55,402 bases of DNA from Candidatus Thioglobus sp. REDSEA-S12_B1 (GCA_001628405.1 LURN01000017.1:1-55402), one strand, 5' to 3'; counted from the first letter of the stretch, positions 17,184 through 27,114 are shown. Numbers and translations: made by a program. The notes: generated by a model not told the origin, from the sequence alone.

Positions 17184-19876
17184 TTTTTAATGCTCCTAGC
17201 TGTATCTATAGGCTGAATACCTAAAGCTTTTTCAATAATATGACTCTGATTAACGTTATGCATTCTAACGCTGCCTTCTGCAGGCGCGGCATAAAGATCG
17301 CGCGCAACAACATGAAGAGTTTGTCCTTTAGAGATATTTTGCATGAAGTTGTGTCTTGACGTGTACCATGCGCCTTGGTTGATTGGCTCTTCTTGGCACC
17401 AAACAATATCTTTCGCATTTGGAAAATTCTTGATTTCCGAGCTCAGTGCATCGTGAGGGAATGGATAAAGCTGTTCAACTCGAAGAATTGTTACATTATT
17501 AATTTGGTCATCTTGACGGCGAGTCAGTAGTTCATAGAAAACCTTTCCACTACAAAGCACCACTCTATCAACCTTTTTAGGTTTAATATTGTCATAACGC
17601 TCTTCAATCACAACTTTAAATTTTTCATCTGTAAACCGAAATAGAGGTGAAGAGGCTAGCGGATTTCTCAGTAAGCTTTTTGGCGTCATGATTATGAGAG
17701 GCGCTCTAAATTTCCTTAAAATCTGCCTTCTTAATAAATGAAATATCTGCGCTGCTGTTGATGGAACACAGACCTGCATGTTGTGACTAGCACAGAGTTG
17801 AAGAAAGCGTTCAAGCCTTCCCGAAGAGTGTTCTGGTCCTTGACCTTCAAGACCATGAGGCAAAAGCATAACGAGGTTTGAAAGTCTTCCCCATTTAGCC
17901 TCAGCTGAAGAGATAAACTGGTCAATGATCGCCTGAGCACCGTTAACAAAGTCACCAAACTGAGCTTCCCAAATCACAAGCGATTCGGGGTTAGCTGTGG
18001 CATAGCCGTATTCAAATCCAAGCGCTGCCTCTTCGGACAATATCGAATCAAATATTTGGACTCGCCCTTGTTTTTCACCAATGTGTTGAAGAGGCGTGTA
18101 ATCTTCATTTGCAACTTGGTTATGAAGGACAGCGTTCCTATGAAAGAATGTCCCTCTACCGCAATCTTGTCCTGTTAGTCTTATCGGAACCCCATTTTCT
18201 GTAAGACTAGCATAAGCCAATGTTTCTGCAAATCCCCAGTCGGCATTAATTTTACCTTCTGCCATTTTTTGCCTGTCTTCCATTATTTTTTTAACGCGGG
18301 GATGGATCACAAACCCATCAGGTATTTGTTGGAGTTTTTTGTTTAAATCCTTGATATGCTTTTTAGAAATAGATGACTCATAGGGCTCATGCCAAGTAGT
18401 ATCAAAATAATCCTCCCAAAGCATTTCTAAAGCTCTTTTATTTTTTGTCTCTAGAATGTTATAGGCAACTCTTTTTCCGCTTTTAAGCTCATCTCGGTAT
18501 TCTTTGACCATAGCATCAACTTCATCTTGGGAAATGATGCCTTGTTGCATTAGAGTAGATGCATAATTAACTCTAGTGGTTGGCATGTTTCGAATGGCTT
18601 CATACATCAGTGGCTGAGTCACAGCGGGTTCATCAGCCTCATTATGACCATGTCTACGATAGCACATCAAATCAATTACAACATCTTTCTTATAGCGCAT
18701 GCGATAATCAAGCGCGAGCTTGGTAATATAGCTCACCATTTCAGGATCTTCAGCGTTAACATGAAATACAGGAGCATTAATCATCTTAACAACATCTGTG
18801 CAGTAGTCCGTTGACCTAGCGTCATTCTGTTTAGAGGTAGTAAATCCAATCTGGTTGTTGATGATGATGTGAAGTGTTCCTTGGGTTCTATAGCCCCTAG
18901 ATTGGGACATATTAAGCGTCTCCATGACTACACCTTGTCCTGAAAAAGCCGCGTCACCATGAATCAGTACTGGAAGAATTTGCTGGCGCTCTGACTCCTC
19001 ATTTTTATCTTGATGGTAGCGAGCATAGCCTTCAATCACTGGGTTGACTAACTCGAGGTGAGAGGGGTTAAACATTAAGGCTATGTGAACATCGTCTTTG
19101 GAGGTTTTAATATCTGAAGAAAAGCCCTGGTGATATTTAACATCTCCAGTTTGTTTTTTACTCAGGCCAAGATCTCCAGCAAACTCCTTAAATAAATTTT
19201 CAGCTCTTTTGCCCATAATATTAATGAGCACATTAAGGCGACCTCTATGAGCCATCCCTAGACAAATTCTCTTCATTGCATGCTCACCCGAATGCTCAAT
19301 TAAAACGTTCAGCAGTGGAATCAAGGTATCACTTCCCTCAAGAGAGAATCTTTTTTGGCCAACATATTTATTGTGAAGGAATTTCTCAAACACTTCAGCA
19401 GCAGTTATCCTTTGAAGAAGCCATTTTTTGTACTCTGGAGTGCTTTCAGTCTCCATTGACATCGTTTCAATCTTGGTCTGAATCCACTTTCTCTCTTCGA
19501 GGTTTGGAATGTGCATGTACTCAACGCCTAGACTGCTGCAATACGTTTTGTTGAGTGAGTCAAAAAGCTCCCTAAGTGTATTGCAGTTCGGTCCCAAATA
19601 AGAACCCATGTCGAAAGTTTTATCTAGGTCTGACTCACTCAGACCAAACTCTTCAAGTGTGAAGGGTGGAGTCGAGTGATGTCTTGGTCTTTGAAGCGGG
19701 TCTAGCTTAGCTCTCAAATGACCCGAGAAACGAAAAGCATAAATCAATCTCAAAACGCCAAGCTGAGCAGCACTCTGAGTAGGTCTAGCTTGAGTTACAT
19801 TGGATTCAAAATTAGATTCGCCATAACTTATAAAGCGACTGATCACATCCTCATGTGAGTTAGAATTTTCGTTCAT
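17180..19876 (-). CDS. sucA: 2-oxoglutarate dehydrogenase E1
   Basis: 898-aa thiamine-diphosphate enzyme of the TCA cycle that decarboxylates 2-oxoglutarate and loads the succinyl group onto SucB. Typical landmarks are '[17 protein letters not shown]', '[17 protein letters not shown]' (diphosphate and metal region), '[16 protein letters not shown]', '[13 protein letters not shown]' and '[20 protein letters not shown]'. It has full family length (about 900-940). Together with sucB it shows an oxidative TCA cycle, which argues for heterotrophic or mixotrophic growth. It is the first gene of the minus-strand sucAB unit. Confidence 0.95.
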   Translation of the reverse strand: MNENSNSHEDVISRFISYGESNFESNVTQARPTQSAAQLGVLRLIYAFRFSGHLRAKLDPLQRPRHHSTPPFTLEEFGLSESDLDKTFDMGSYLGPNCNTLRELFDSLNKTYCSSLGVEYMHIPNLEERKWIQTKIETMSMETESTPEYKKWLLQRITAAEVFEKFLHNKYVGQKRFSLEGSDTLIPLLNVLIEHSGEHAMKRICLGMAHRGRLNVLINIMGKRAENLFKEFAGDLGLSKKQTGDVKYHQGFSSDIKTSKDDVHIALMFNPSHLELVNPVIEGYARYHQDKNEESERQQILPVLIHGDAAFSGQGVVMETLNMSQSRGYRTQGTLHIIINNQIGFTTSKQNDARSTDYCTDVVKMINAPVFHVNAEDPEMVSYITKLALDYRMRYKKDVVIDLMCYRRHGHNEADEPAVTQPLMYEAIRNMPTTRVNYASTLMQQGIISQDEVDAMVKEYRDELKSGKRVAYNILETKNKRALEMLWEDYFDTTWHEPYESSISKKHIKDLNKKLQQIPDGFVIHPRVKKIMEDRQKMAEGKINADWGFAETLAYASLTENGVPIRLTGQDCGRGTFFHRNAVLHNQVANEDYTPLQHIGEKQGRVQIFDSILSEEAALGFEYGYATANPESLVIWEAQFGDFVNGAQAIIDQFISSAEAKWGRLSNLVMLLPHGLEGQGPEHSSGRLERFLQLCASHNMQVCVPSTAAQIFHLLRRQILRKFRAPLIIMTPKSLLRNPLASSPLFRFTDEKFKVVIEERYDNIKPKKVDRVVLCSGKVFYELLTRRQDDQINNVTILRVEQLYPFPHDALSSEIKNFPNAKDIVWCQEEPINQGAWYTSRHNFMQNISKGQTLHVVARDLYAAPAEGSVRMHNVNQSHIIEKALGIQPIDTARSIKK

Positions 19877-20281
19877 TATTCCTATGTTTTAAGGGAAGGG
19901 AGTTGTGATGATTTTTAATTCTTTGATACAGAAATAATTCACCAATATAGCTGAGTATTGGCATGCAATTTTGCATTTTCTGGTTTAATAAAATATTCAC
20001 AATTTGTGAGTTTATTTTTTAATGTCAAATTATATAGAGATTAGTTGCTATCATTAATGAATTATTTAAAAATTTGCATTACAAATAGTGTGGTAATTTT
20101 TGAAATGGATAGAAGTTTTAAATTGGGCGTTTTGAATTATTTTCTAATTAAAAGTAGTTTCATAGAAAACAATCATCAAATGTATTATTTTTTGTAATAT
20201 TTTTTTAAATATAGATTTAAATTTTTAAGGTCATTAATAGTGAGTAAAATTTCACTCAATTTTTTGAGTTAAATTTCTTCC
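19877..20281. promoter_or_regulatory. 405-base divergent intergenic region, sucA / methyltransferase
   Basis: A very AT-rich gap between divergent genes, so it must hold promoters for both. A 13-bp inverted repeat, TCACAA-T-TTGTGA (19997-20009), is a candidate operator. A TTGACA hexamer on the minus strand lies nearby (about 20022-20027), but no well-spaced -10 box was found. No ORF of note or RNA gene seen. Confidence 0.5.
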
Positions 20282-21298
20282 ATGAATAATTTTTTTAAAA
20301 TCCTCCAAGAAAAAAGTCATATTCTAGCTGATGGCGCGACTGGAACCAACTTGTTCGGGATGGGGCTTGAAACGGGAGACCCTCCTGAGCCATGGAATAT
20401 CGATCACAAGGACCGAATAAGATCTTTACATCAGGGCTTTGTTGATGCTGGTTCTGATTTGTTTCTGACCAATAGTTTTGGTGGCACTTCATTTAGACTC
20501 AAATTACACAATCTTGAAAAGAGAGTCTTTGAGCTCAATAAGGCAGCCGGAATTATTGCTAGAGAGGTTGCCGATCAGGCAGACCGTTTGGTAGTTGTTG
20601 CCGGCTCTATGGGACCAACAGGTGAAATGATTGAGCCACACGGGCTGATGACACCAAAAGAAGCAACGGATGCATTTAAAGCTCAAGCAGAGGGCCTTGC
20701 AGAGGGAGGCGTCGATGTATTGTGGCTTGAGACAATGTACGCGATGGAGGAGCTAGAGGCCGCCATGGAGGCGGTCAAGGATATTGGGCTTCCAGTCTGC
20801 GCAACAATGAGCTTTGATACTGCAGGTAAAACGATGATGGGGGTTACCCCATCGAATCTTGCCAAGAGATCCAAAGACCTTCATTTGAATGGGTTCGGTG
20901 CCAACTGCGGAATTGGGGCTCCAGATTTGCTTGCAACAATCAACGATATTTCAAAAAACGTTGAGCCTGATACCGTTGTGATTTCTAAAGCAAACTGCGG
21001 CATTCCAGAATTCGTTGATGGAAACATCACCTATTCAGGAACCGAAGAATTGATGTCCGAGTATGTTCGGATTGCAATGAACTCTGGCGCCAAGATTATC
21101 GGTGGATGCTGCGGCACAAGTTTTGATCATGTCAGAGCCATGAGAAAAGCAATGGATCATCACATTGTTTCATCGCCGCCAACCCTAGAAGAAATTGAAC
21201 AAAAGATTGGAGTGATGTCAGAAGGATCAAAGTCTATCTTTCAAGGCGACGATTCTAAGCCGACCAAGCAGAGAAGAAGCAGAAGATCAAGGTCGTAA
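20282..21298 (+). CDS. bmt: Betaine-homocysteine / homocysteine S-methyltransferase
   Basis: 338 aa of the zinc-dependent homocysteine S-methyltransferase family. The N-terminal 'ILADGATGTNLFGMGL' and the zinc cysteines in 'GANCGIGAPDL' (about residue 208) and 'IIGGCCGTSFDHVRAM' (about 279-280) are all present. In marine and rhizobial bacteria this subgroup uses glycine betaine as methyl donor, giving methionine and dimethylglycine. That fits the sarcosine-oxidase-type genes downstream, but S-methylmethionine or another donor is possible. The C-terminus is unusual: a short strongly basic tail (KQRRSRRSRS). Promoter is probably in the AT-rich gap upstream. Confidence 0.75.
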   Translation: MNNFFKILQEKSHILADGATGTNLFGMGLETGDPPEPWNIDHKDRIRSLHQGFVDAGSDLFLTNSFGGTSFRLKLHNLEKRVFELNKAAGIIAREVADQADRLVVVAGSMGPTGEMIEPHGLMTPKEATDAFKAQAEGLAEGGVDVLWLETMYAMEELEAAMEAVKDIGLPVCATMSFDTAGKTMMGVTPSNLAKRSKDLHLNGFGANCGIGAPDLLATINDISKNVEPDTVVISKANCGIPEFVDGNITYSGTEELMSEYVRIAMNSGAKIIGGCCGTSFDHVRAMRKAMDHHIVSSPPTLEEIEQKIGVMSEGSKSIFQGDDSKPTKQRRSRRSRS

Positions 21299-21387
21299 TA
21301 GTTGATCAGTAGTCTTTTTAACAATTTCTTGAATTGTAAATTTTCCTTGTAGTATAATTTTTTTTATTCTAAGTAAATTATTCTATC

Positions 21388-22038
21388 GTGTCATCTTCTA
21401 AGCAATCAACACCCAAAGAGAAGGGCGTCTCGATTATTAATAAAAATCTTCCAAGTTTTGGGAGTGATAAGCAGCTAGAGGCTTCAATTGGCAAGCAGGT
21501 AAGAATTGCCAGAAAGAATGCTGGCGTAACACTGCAGCAATTATCAAAACAATCCCTTCTCTCAGCAAGCATGCTCTCAAAAATTGAGAATGGTCAGATC
21601 AGCGCTTCTCTTAAAACAATTCAGTTAATATGTCATGCGCTTAATATCTCTATTACTTCTTTATTTAGGCAACACGACAAAGATGTCGAGCCAACTTTTA
21701 TCAAATCAGGTAACGGCTTAACGATAGAGAGGGCCGGTTCTGATGAGAGTCGACACTATCAATTATTAGGACACACTGTTGGGGGTTCACTAAAGGTGGA
21801 GCCTTGCTTAATTACAATTAAGTCTAGAGATTATGAGTTTCCTGAATTTCAACATAAAGGTGTTGAGTTCATTTATATGCTCAAAGGACAGATGGATTAT
21901 TTTTATGGCAATAAGGTCTACCACTTTAAAAAAGGGGACTCGCTTTACTTTGATTCCGACACCCCGCATGGACCTAAGAAAATTATCACTGATGAGTGTC
22001 AGTTTCTGACCATTATTTCTTCAAATACTTCTGATTAA
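21388..22038 (+). CDS. XRE-cupin transcriptional regulator
   Basis: 216 aa, GTG start. A helix-turn-helix at about residues 32-86 ('QVRIARKNAGVTLQQLSKQS', 'SASMLSKIENGQIS') is followed by a C-terminal cupin ('KGVEFIYMLKGQMDYFYG', 'KGDSLYFDSDTPHGPKK') that would bind a small effector. This architecture is common for regulators next to glnT/glx and methylamine genes. It probably controls the gmaS-mgs unit that begins 0.37 kb downstream, and perhaps other GTATAC-bearing promoters in the island. Effector is unknown. Confidence 0.85.
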   Translation: MSSSKQSTPKEKGVSIINKNLPSFGSDKQLEASIGKQVRIARKNAGVTLQQLSKQSLLSASMLSKIENGQISASLKTIQLICHALNISITSLFRQHDKDVEPTFIKSGNGLTIERAGSDESRHYQLLGHTVGGSLKVEPCLITIKSRDYEFPEFQHKGVEFIYMLKGQMDYFYGNKVYHFKKGDSLYFDSDTPHGPKKIITDECQFLTIISSNTSD

Positions 22039-22184
22039 TTTTTTAATCTCTATTTTTGGTTGATTTTCAATCAATCATTTCCTTCCTTAAATCATAAAAT
22101 TTTCAGTTTTATTTCTTGTTTTTTTCTCAATATTTAGAAAAAAATCAAGACTTTTTTAAATTTCTTTAAAATAAAAAAAATTTC

Positions 22185-22216
22185 TTGACAATGGAATATT
22201 AACAGGAGTATACTCC
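22185..22216 (+). promoter_or_regulatory. gmaS promoter with overlapping palindromic operator
   Basis: TTGACA (22185-22190) and TATACT (22209-22214) are 18 bases apart, close to the sigma-70 consensus. The -10 box is embedded in a perfect 12-bp palindrome GGAGTATACTCC (22205-22216). A repressor bound there would block the promoter; the XRE-cupin protein encoded upstream is the obvious candidate. Confidence 0.75.
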
Positions 22217-22363
22217 CATTCATAATTTACTGAATCCTTCAGTTTTCAGGGTTAATAAATTGAATCATTATTGGAGTAATTTATTCAATTTTTAGAAGTA
22301 AATTGTCTGGTTTTTTATTTGGGTTAATTGATTCATGAATCTGAATAAAATCTACTAGGGGGC

Positions 22364-22397
22364 AAATCTTAAAAAGATTTTTTTTATTTTTTCGGAG
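22364..22397 (+). terminator. AU-rich terminator-like hairpin in gmaS leader
   Basis: AAATCTT/AAGATTT with loop AAA is followed by a long T-rich run, ending just before the GGAGAG ribosome site of gmaS. The stem has only one G-C pair, so it would be a weak terminator. It may act as an attenuator or merely keep the leader unstructured. Confidence 0.35.
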
Positions 22398-22404
22398 AGA
22401 TTAA

Positions 22405-23883
22405 ATGACAGATTTAGAACAACACGTTAATGAACCTGGACGCGATAAACTTGTAAAAGAAGTTAAAGCTAAAATCGATGCTTTAGGTGTTACATATATA
22501 TATTACCAATTTGTATCAGTTACTGGTCGTATTGTAGGAAAGGGTATTCCTGCGAGACACTGGGAAAGATTGGCTGAAAAAGGCTTCCAGTTAGTCTACG
22601 GATCAACTGCTAACTTATTTATTGATAGACATGGCAACTATATTGGATATGGACCGGAGGCATCTGAGCTTGTTGGTATTCCTGATCCTGAGACCTTTTG
22701 TCAGCTTCCATGGGATAAGAGAGTTGCAAGAGTCTTTTGTAGACTTTATAGAAACCGTGAAGAAAAAGAGAATGCGGGTGCAGCATTAACGTCTGACTGT
22801 AGAGGAAACTTATACAGACAGCACAAAGAATTCCAAGAAAAGTATGGTTTAGACATGCGTTGCGGTACTGAGCCTGAGATGATGTGGCTTAAGCGCGGTG
22901 AAAATGGTGGTACTGATGGCGGCGTGACCAAGCCAAACTGTTACCACATTGACCAGTTTGAGGAGCTTCGTCCTGTCTTCATGAAGGTTATCGAGTATGC
23001 AGAGCAAATGGGTCTTGACATTATTCAGGGTGACCATGAGGATGCTCCAGGTCAGTTAGAGCTGAACACTCAGTTCGATGACGTTTTAAGAAATGCAGAT
23101 CGTTTGACTACTTATCGTCAAATTTGTGCTCAAGTCGCTCGTGAGTTTGGACTGATTGCATGCTTTATGAGTAAGCCGTTTATGGGCGTTTCAGCATCAG
23201 GCTGTCACCACAACATGTCTCTATGGAAAGGTGGAAAAGATGTTTTCCATCCAGAAATTGCAGGCGGCGACGGAGAGCTTCCAGGAATGCCTGGAGTGTT
23301 TACCTATAAAGAGGGCGGTGAAAATACATTTATGCCAGATCCATCTATCGATGAGAAAATGCCAGGACCGATTGGGCTTAATTCGATCGGTGGTGTGATT
23401 AAGCATTTACCAGCACTAACTTCTATTGGATCTTCAACAGTAAACTCGTATCGTCGTTTATGGGATACAGGATTCTGGGCTCCTATCTTTGCAGACTGGG
23501 GTTACCAAAACAGAACGTGTGCGCTTCGCGTATCTGCTCCAGGTCGCTTTGAGTATCGCTCAGTTGACTCGATGGTGAATCCATACCTAATGGGCTCTGC
23601 TCTTCTCAAAGCAATGGGTGACGGTATCGATAACAATATTGACGCTGGTGAAGCTGAAGAGAGAAACATCTATGAGGCGATGGAGGCAGGTAAGAACGTT
23701 AAGAGGCTACCGATGTCTCTTGGTGAAGCTATGAATGAGCTTGCAAATGATGAGGTCATTAAATCAGCGATGCCAGATGAGATGTACAAGGTTTACCACC
23801 ATTACAAAACGGATGAGTGGGAGCGTTTCAATCACACGGTTACAGATTGGGATATGGAGACATATTTGGATTGCTTGCCATAG
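22405..23883 (+). CDS. gmaS: Type III (GlnT-like) glutamine synthetase, probable gamma-glutamylmethylamide synthetase
   Basis: 492 aa of the glutamine-synthetase superfamily, GlnT branch. Family landmarks are 'RCGTEPEMMWLK' (metal-binding Glu), 'GDHEDAPGQLELN', 'ASGCHHNMSLW' (conserved His pair), 'NSYRRL' and 'ALRVSAPGRFEYRSVDSMVNPYL'. GmaS joins methylamine to glutamate using ATP, the first step of the N-methylglutamate pathway. The call rests on context: mgsABC follow and sox/mgd-type genes lie downstream. Plain GlnT with glxBCD-type partners of unknown substrate is the main alternative. The start has a good GGAGAG site. A hairpin separates it from mgsA. Confidence 0.75.
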   Translation: MTDLEQHVNEPGRDKLVKEVKAKIDALGVTYIYYQFVSVTGRIVGKGIPARHWERLAEKGFQLVYGSTANLFIDRHGNYIGYGPEASELVGIPDPETFCQLPWDKRVARVFCRLYRNREEKENAGAALTSDCRGNLYRQHKEFQEKYGLDMRCGTEPEMMWLKRGENGGTDGGVTKPNCYHIDQFEELRPVFMKVIEYAEQMGLDIIQGDHEDAPGQLELNTQFDDVLRNADRLTTYRQICAQVAREFGLIACFMSKPFMGVSASGCHHNMSLWKGGKDVFHPEIAGGDGELPGMPGVFTYKEGGENTFMPDPSIDEKMPGPIGLNSIGGVIKHLPALTSIGSSTVNSYRRLWDTGFWAPIFADWGYQNRTCALRVSAPGRFEYRSVDSMVNPYLMGSALLKAMGDGIDNNIDAGEAEERNIYEAMEAGKNVKRLPMSLGEAMNELANDEVIKSAMPDEMYKVYHHYKTDEWERFNHTVTDWDMETYLDCLP

Positions 23884-23912
23884 GCTGAATCCATTTAGGT
23901 TTTTATTTAGAG

Positions 23913-23932
23913 TGCCCGCCAAATGGCGGGCA
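23913..23932 (+). terminator. GC-rich intercistronic hairpin after gmaS
   Basis: TGCCCGCC/GGCGGGCA with a four-base loop, followed only by ATTTT. It lies in the 75-base gmaS-mgsA gap. It may be a partial terminator or an mRNA-stabilising structure that sets gmaS expression above that of mgsABC. Confidence 0.6.
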
Positions 23933-23958
23933 ATTTTCAGGGAAAGGGAGATTATTTT

Positions 23959-24897
23959 ATGTGCGGAATAGCAGGAATTATTCATAAGAATGCCGGCAAG
24001 GATGTAAACATTGGTGAGCAAATGACAGCCATGTTGCAAGCTTTGAAGCATAGAGGTCCAGACTCAACTGGCTACGCTATGTATGGCGAAGATAATGGGA
24101 ACCATGTCGTGAGATTTAAGGTTGCCGAAGCAGCTGATCTTGAGGGAAGCTTTGAAATACACGCGGCAATAGAAAATAGAATTGCAGCTGTAAACTCAAG
24201 AATGGAAGACTTAGGCGCTAAGATTGTTAAGAAAGAGAGTGCGACTGAGTATTCACATCGCTACGAGATTCAGTTCTCAGGTGATATGAAGAAGTTAGCT
24301 GACTTTGTTGAAGATATTGAAGGCGTTGAAATTTTATCAATTGGTAACTCTCTGGAGTTAATTAAGGATCTGGGAGATGCTGCTGTTGTTTCAGAGCAGT
24401 ATGGCCTCAATGATTTTAGTGGTACTCACGGTATCGGTCACACAAGAATGGCGACCGAATCTGATGTTGATATTCGTTCTGCACACCCTTACTGGGCTTA
24501 TCCTTTCAGCGATGTATCTGTTGTACACAATGGGCAGCTAACAAATTACTGGACGAATAGACGTGCACTAGAGCTTAAAGGACATCGCTTTTCTTCAAAC
24601 TGCGACTCTGAGCTCATTGCTGTATATATTGCTGACAGAATAAATCAAGGTCAAGATTTAGAGTCTGCAATGAAAGATTCAGTTGAGTATTTAGATGGCG
24701 TATTTACTTATTTAGTAGCAACTAGAGATCAACTTGGTATGGCCAAAGATGTTATGGCTGCAAAGCCAATGGTTGTCTACGAGGGTGACGATATGATTGC
24801 TCTAGCTTCGGAGGAAGTCGCAATCAGAACGTTATTTGATCATCACATTGAAACATTTGACCCATATCACGGGGAGGTAAAAGTATGGCAAAACTAA
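23959..24897 (+). CDS. mgsA: N-methylglutamate synthase subunit A (GlxB-like class II amidotransferase)
   Basis: 312 aa. The start is the ATG at 23959, because the next codon is the catalytic cysteine (MCGIAGI) that must become the N-terminus of this Ntn-hydrolase; AAAGGGAG precedes it. Further glutaminase landmarks are 'HRGPDSTGYAMY', 'GIGHTRMATES' and 'SVVHNGQLTN'. It would release ammonia, or in this pathway process gamma-glutamylmethylamide, for transfer to 2-oxoglutarate with MgsB and MgsC. It overlaps mgsB by 13 bases. In clusters lacking methylamine genes the same family is named GlxB. Confidence 0.8.
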   Translation: MCGIAGIIHKNAGKDVNIGEQMTAMLQALKHRGPDSTGYAMYGEDNGNHVVRFKVAEAADLEGSFEIHAAIENRIAAVNSRMEDLGAKIVKKESATEYSHRYEIQFSGDMKKLADFVEDIEGVEILSIGNSLELIKDLGDAAVVSEQYGLNDFSGTHGIGHTRMATESDVDIRSAHPYWAYPFSDVSVVHNGQLTNYWTNRRALELKGHRFSSNCDSELIAVYIADRINQGQDLESAMKDSVEYLDGVFTYLVATRDQLGMAKDVMAAKPMVVYEGDDMIALASEEVAIRTLFDHHIETFDPYHGEVKVWQN

Positions 24898-25727
24898 AAC
24901 AGGATAAGTCTCATGAAATGGGACTTCATGAAGAGCAGTTAAAGGGAAGAACGCAGCAGAGATTTTTCTCGATTGATGAAAGCGAAAATCTGACGTATTT
25001 TCATTCCTTTGACGTAGACACTAGCAAGAGCGCCTCAATTGATGCTCTTGAGATGACTCCTAGAGAAATTAACCGTGAGATTAGAGCGTTAATGGAAAAA
25101 GGTATCGGTGATATTACAGTTGATAATCCGATGTCAAGGCACGGCGTTGGAGTTGGTATCTTGAACCGACTTAACTTAACTTTTAGTGATAGCTTGGGCT
25201 ATTTTGGTTGTGGATTGATTGATGGACCAAACGTTCATATCAAGGGCCGTGTTGGATGGTCCTGTGGAGAGAACATGATGGCTGGCACAGTTGTTATTGA
25301 TGGTAATGCCGGATCAACTTTTGGTGCAGCGATTCGTGGCGGCGACCTAGTTTGTAAAGGAAGCGTTGGCGCAAGAACAGGAATCGACCAGAAAGGCGGT
25401 ACCATTATTGTTGGCGGTAAGACAGGCGCTTTCTCTGGATTCATGATGCAGCGTGGCCGTATGATCATACTTGGTGATGCAGGAATGAACCTAGGAGACT
25501 CAATGTATGATGGCACCATTTATGTGGGCGGTGAAGTTGAAGATCTTGGGGTGGACTGCGTTCCAGGCGAGATGACAGAGCTTGATATTCGTTATCTTAC
25601 TGAAAAGCTGGGTAACTACGATATGAAGGCTCCAAATGGTGTAGAGAAGATGCAAAAGTATGTTTCTGGTAAGACGCTATGGAACTATGACAATTTAGAG
25701 CCTAACGAGAAAAAACTTATTCTTTAA
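24885..25727 (+). CDS. mgsB: N-methylglutamate synthase subunit B (GlxC-like GXGXG domain protein)
   Basis: 280 aa, mostly a right-handed beta-helix of the glutamate-synthase GXGXG type: 'GVGVGILNRLN', 'GRVGWSCGENMMAGTVVIDG', 'GSTFGAAIRGGDLVCKG', 'GRMIILGDAGMNLGDSMYDG' show the repeating glycine pattern (about residues 85-225). It corresponds to the C-terminal domain of GltB as a separate subunit that links the glutaminase and FMN subunits. It overlaps mgsA and is 35 bases from mgsC, so the genes form one operon. Confidence 0.8.
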   Translation: MAKLKQDKSHEMGLHEEQLKGRTQQRFFSIDESENLTYFHSFDVDTSKSASIDALEMTPREINREIRALMEKGIGDITVDNPMSRHGVGVGILNRLNLTFSDSLGYFGCGLIDGPNVHIKGRVGWSCGENMMAGTVVIDGNAGSTFGAAIRGGDLVCKGSVGARTGIDQKGGTIIVGGKTGAFSGFMMQRGRMIILGDAGMNLGDSMYDGTIYVGGEVEDLGVDCVPGEMTELDIRYLTEKLGNYDMKAPNGVEKMQKYVSGKTLWNYDNLEPNEKKLIL

Positions 25728-25762
25728 TCGGACTTTTAACAAATTTAACTAAAGGAAATATT

Positions 25763-27100
25763 ATGAGTGATATAGACGAAAAAAGCATACTAGGTAAAAG
25801 TTTTATCTTTCCTAAAGGTGTGATGGATGACATCCATATCAAATCTGATTTGGGTCGTTACAGAATGAGAGGTTTCTCTTTATTCAAAAAGATCCCGACA
25901 TGGGACGATTTGACTTTTATGCCAGGAACTCTTACGCGTTTCGTTATCGAGGGCTACAGAGAGAAGTGTTTAACTAAAACTATCATTGGTCCTGAAGCGC
26001 CAAGACCTCTAGAGCTTGACATTCCTATCTACATTACGGGTATGAGCTTTGGAGCTCTGAGCTATGAAGCTAAAACGGCTTTAGCAAGAGGTGCAACTAT
26101 GGCGGGTACTGCAACGTGTTCTGGAGAGGGCGGAATGATCCCTGATGAGAGACGCTATTCAGATAAGTGGTTTTATCAGTGTATTCAGTCTCGTTATGGT
26201 TTTAACCCAAACCATTTGCGTCTTGCTGACAGTGTTGAGTTTTTCATTGGACAAGGATGTAAAGTTGGTCTTGGTGGACACCTAATGGGTCAAAAAGTGA
26301 CAGATCAGGTTGCTGAGATGCGTTCTTTACCAGCAGGTATTGACCAGCGTTCTCCTGCTAGGCATCCGGATTGGTTAGGACCGGATGATTTAGCTCTTAA
26401 AATTGAAGAGATTCGTGAAGCAACAGATGGGCAAATCCCAATTCAATTAAAGCTGGGCGCTGCTCGAGTCTACGATGACGTTCGTATGGCTGCTAAAACG
26501 GGGTGTGACAGTATCTATATTGATGGTATGGAAGGTGGAACCGCTGCTGGACCTCATCTAGCGACTGAAGAAACTGGCGTACCAGGAATTGCTGCGATTC
26601 GTCAGGCTAGAAGAGCGATTGACGATGTCGGCATGACAGGTAGAATCTCACTGGTTTATGCTGGCGGTATTCGTAACGGTGGTGACGTTGCAAAGGCTGT
26701 AGCTTTAGGTGCTGACGCAGTTGCGATCGGTCACGCTGCGCTGATGGCGCTTAACTGTAACAGGGATATTCCTGAATCAGATTATCCTAAAGAAATGGGC
26801 GTTAATGCGGGCGAGTGTTATCACTGTCATACAGGCCGTTGCCCTGTTGGTGTTGCGACTCAAGATCCAATTCTTAGACAGCGTTTAGACCCTGATGCTG
26901 CTTCAGAGAGAGTATATAACTTTTTACATACCTTAGCGATAGAGTGCCAGCTGTTTGCTCGTGCTTGCGGTAAGACAAATATTCACTCACTAGAGCCAGA
27001 AGATTTGGCTGCTTTAACTATGGAAGCATCAGCATGTGCTCAAGTTCCTATTGCAGGTTCACAGCATACTGTTGGTCGTCCAGATTTGACACGCTTTTAA
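25763..27100 (+). CDS. mgsC: N-methylglutamate synthase subunit C (GlxD-like FMN glutamate synthase domain)
   Basis: 445 aa matching the FMN-binding central domain of glutamate synthase. Landmarks are 'MSFGALSYEAKTALARGATMAGTATCSGEGG' region (read in two parts: MSFGALSYEAK and TCSGEGG), 'IQLKLGAARVYDDVRMAAKTG', 'IYIDGMEGGTAAGP' and 'LVYAGGIRNGGDVAKAVALGADAVAIG'. The cysteine cluster 'CYHCHTGRCPVG' would bind a 3Fe-4S centre. It condenses the methylamino or amino group with 2-oxoglutarate-derived glutamate. A good AAAGGA site precedes the start. Confidence 0.82.
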   Translation: MSDIDEKSILGKSFIFPKGVMDDIHIKSDLGRYRMRGFSLFKKIPTWDDLTFMPGTLTRFVIEGYREKCLTKTIIGPEAPRPLELDIPIYITGMSFGALSYEAKTALARGATMAGTATCSGEGGMIPDERRYSDKWFYQCIQSRYGFNPNHLRLADSVEFFIGQGCKVGLGGHLMGQKVTDQVAEMRSLPAGIDQRSPARHPDWLGPDDLALKIEEIREATDGQIPIQLKLGAARVYDDVRMAAKTGCDSIYIDGMEGGTAAGPHLATEETGVPGIAAIRQARRAIDDVGMTGRISLVYAGGIRNGGDVAKAVALGADAVAIGHAALMALNCNRDIPESDYPKEMGVNAGECYHCHTGRCPVGVATQDPILRQRLDPDAASERVYNFLHTLAIECQLFARACGKTNIHSLEPEDLAALTMEASACAQVPIAGSQHTVGRPDLTRF

Positions 27101-27114
27101 GGAGAGGAGAAATT

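Larger units (their letters stand above)
22039..22404 (+). promoter_or_regulatory. 366-base gmaS upstream and leader region
   Basis: Holds a near-consensus promoter and a leader of about 185 bases. Within the leader are a short hairpin CTGAA/TTCAG, a 9-bp inverted repeat AAATTGAAT/ATTCAATTT (22257-22291), a palindrome GATTCATGAATC (22330-22341), and an AU-rich hairpin with a long T-run just before the ribosome site. No ORF of note. Function of the leader structures is unknown. Confidence 0.5.

Noticed and set aside
19997-20009. CRP site upstream of sucA
   Set aside because: The repeat is TCACAA-T-TTGTGA, the reverse arrangement of TGTGA-N6-TCACA, so it does not match the CRP consensus.
22405-23883. 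Ordinary glutamine synthetase GlnA
   Set aside because: The sequence belongs to the GlnT branch and lies with mgsABC-type genes, so a gamma-glutamylmethylamide synthetase role is more likely; a GlnA regulatory adenylylation motif was not seen.
23923-23958. Upstream in-frame ATG extending mgsA by 12 codons
   Set aside because: The extension overlaps the intercistronic hairpin and would bury the Cys that must be N-terminal in a class II amidotransferase. The ATG at 23959 has a better ribosome site.
25235-25519. 94-codon minus-strand frame inside mgsB
   Set aside because: Shadow of the glycine-rich repeats of mgsB; the Pro/Ser-rich content is typical for antisense frames.
27034-27114. Longer start for the 128-aa mgs-operon protein
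   Set aside because: The extension is inside mgsC in another frame; the ATG at 27115 has a very strong ribosome site.
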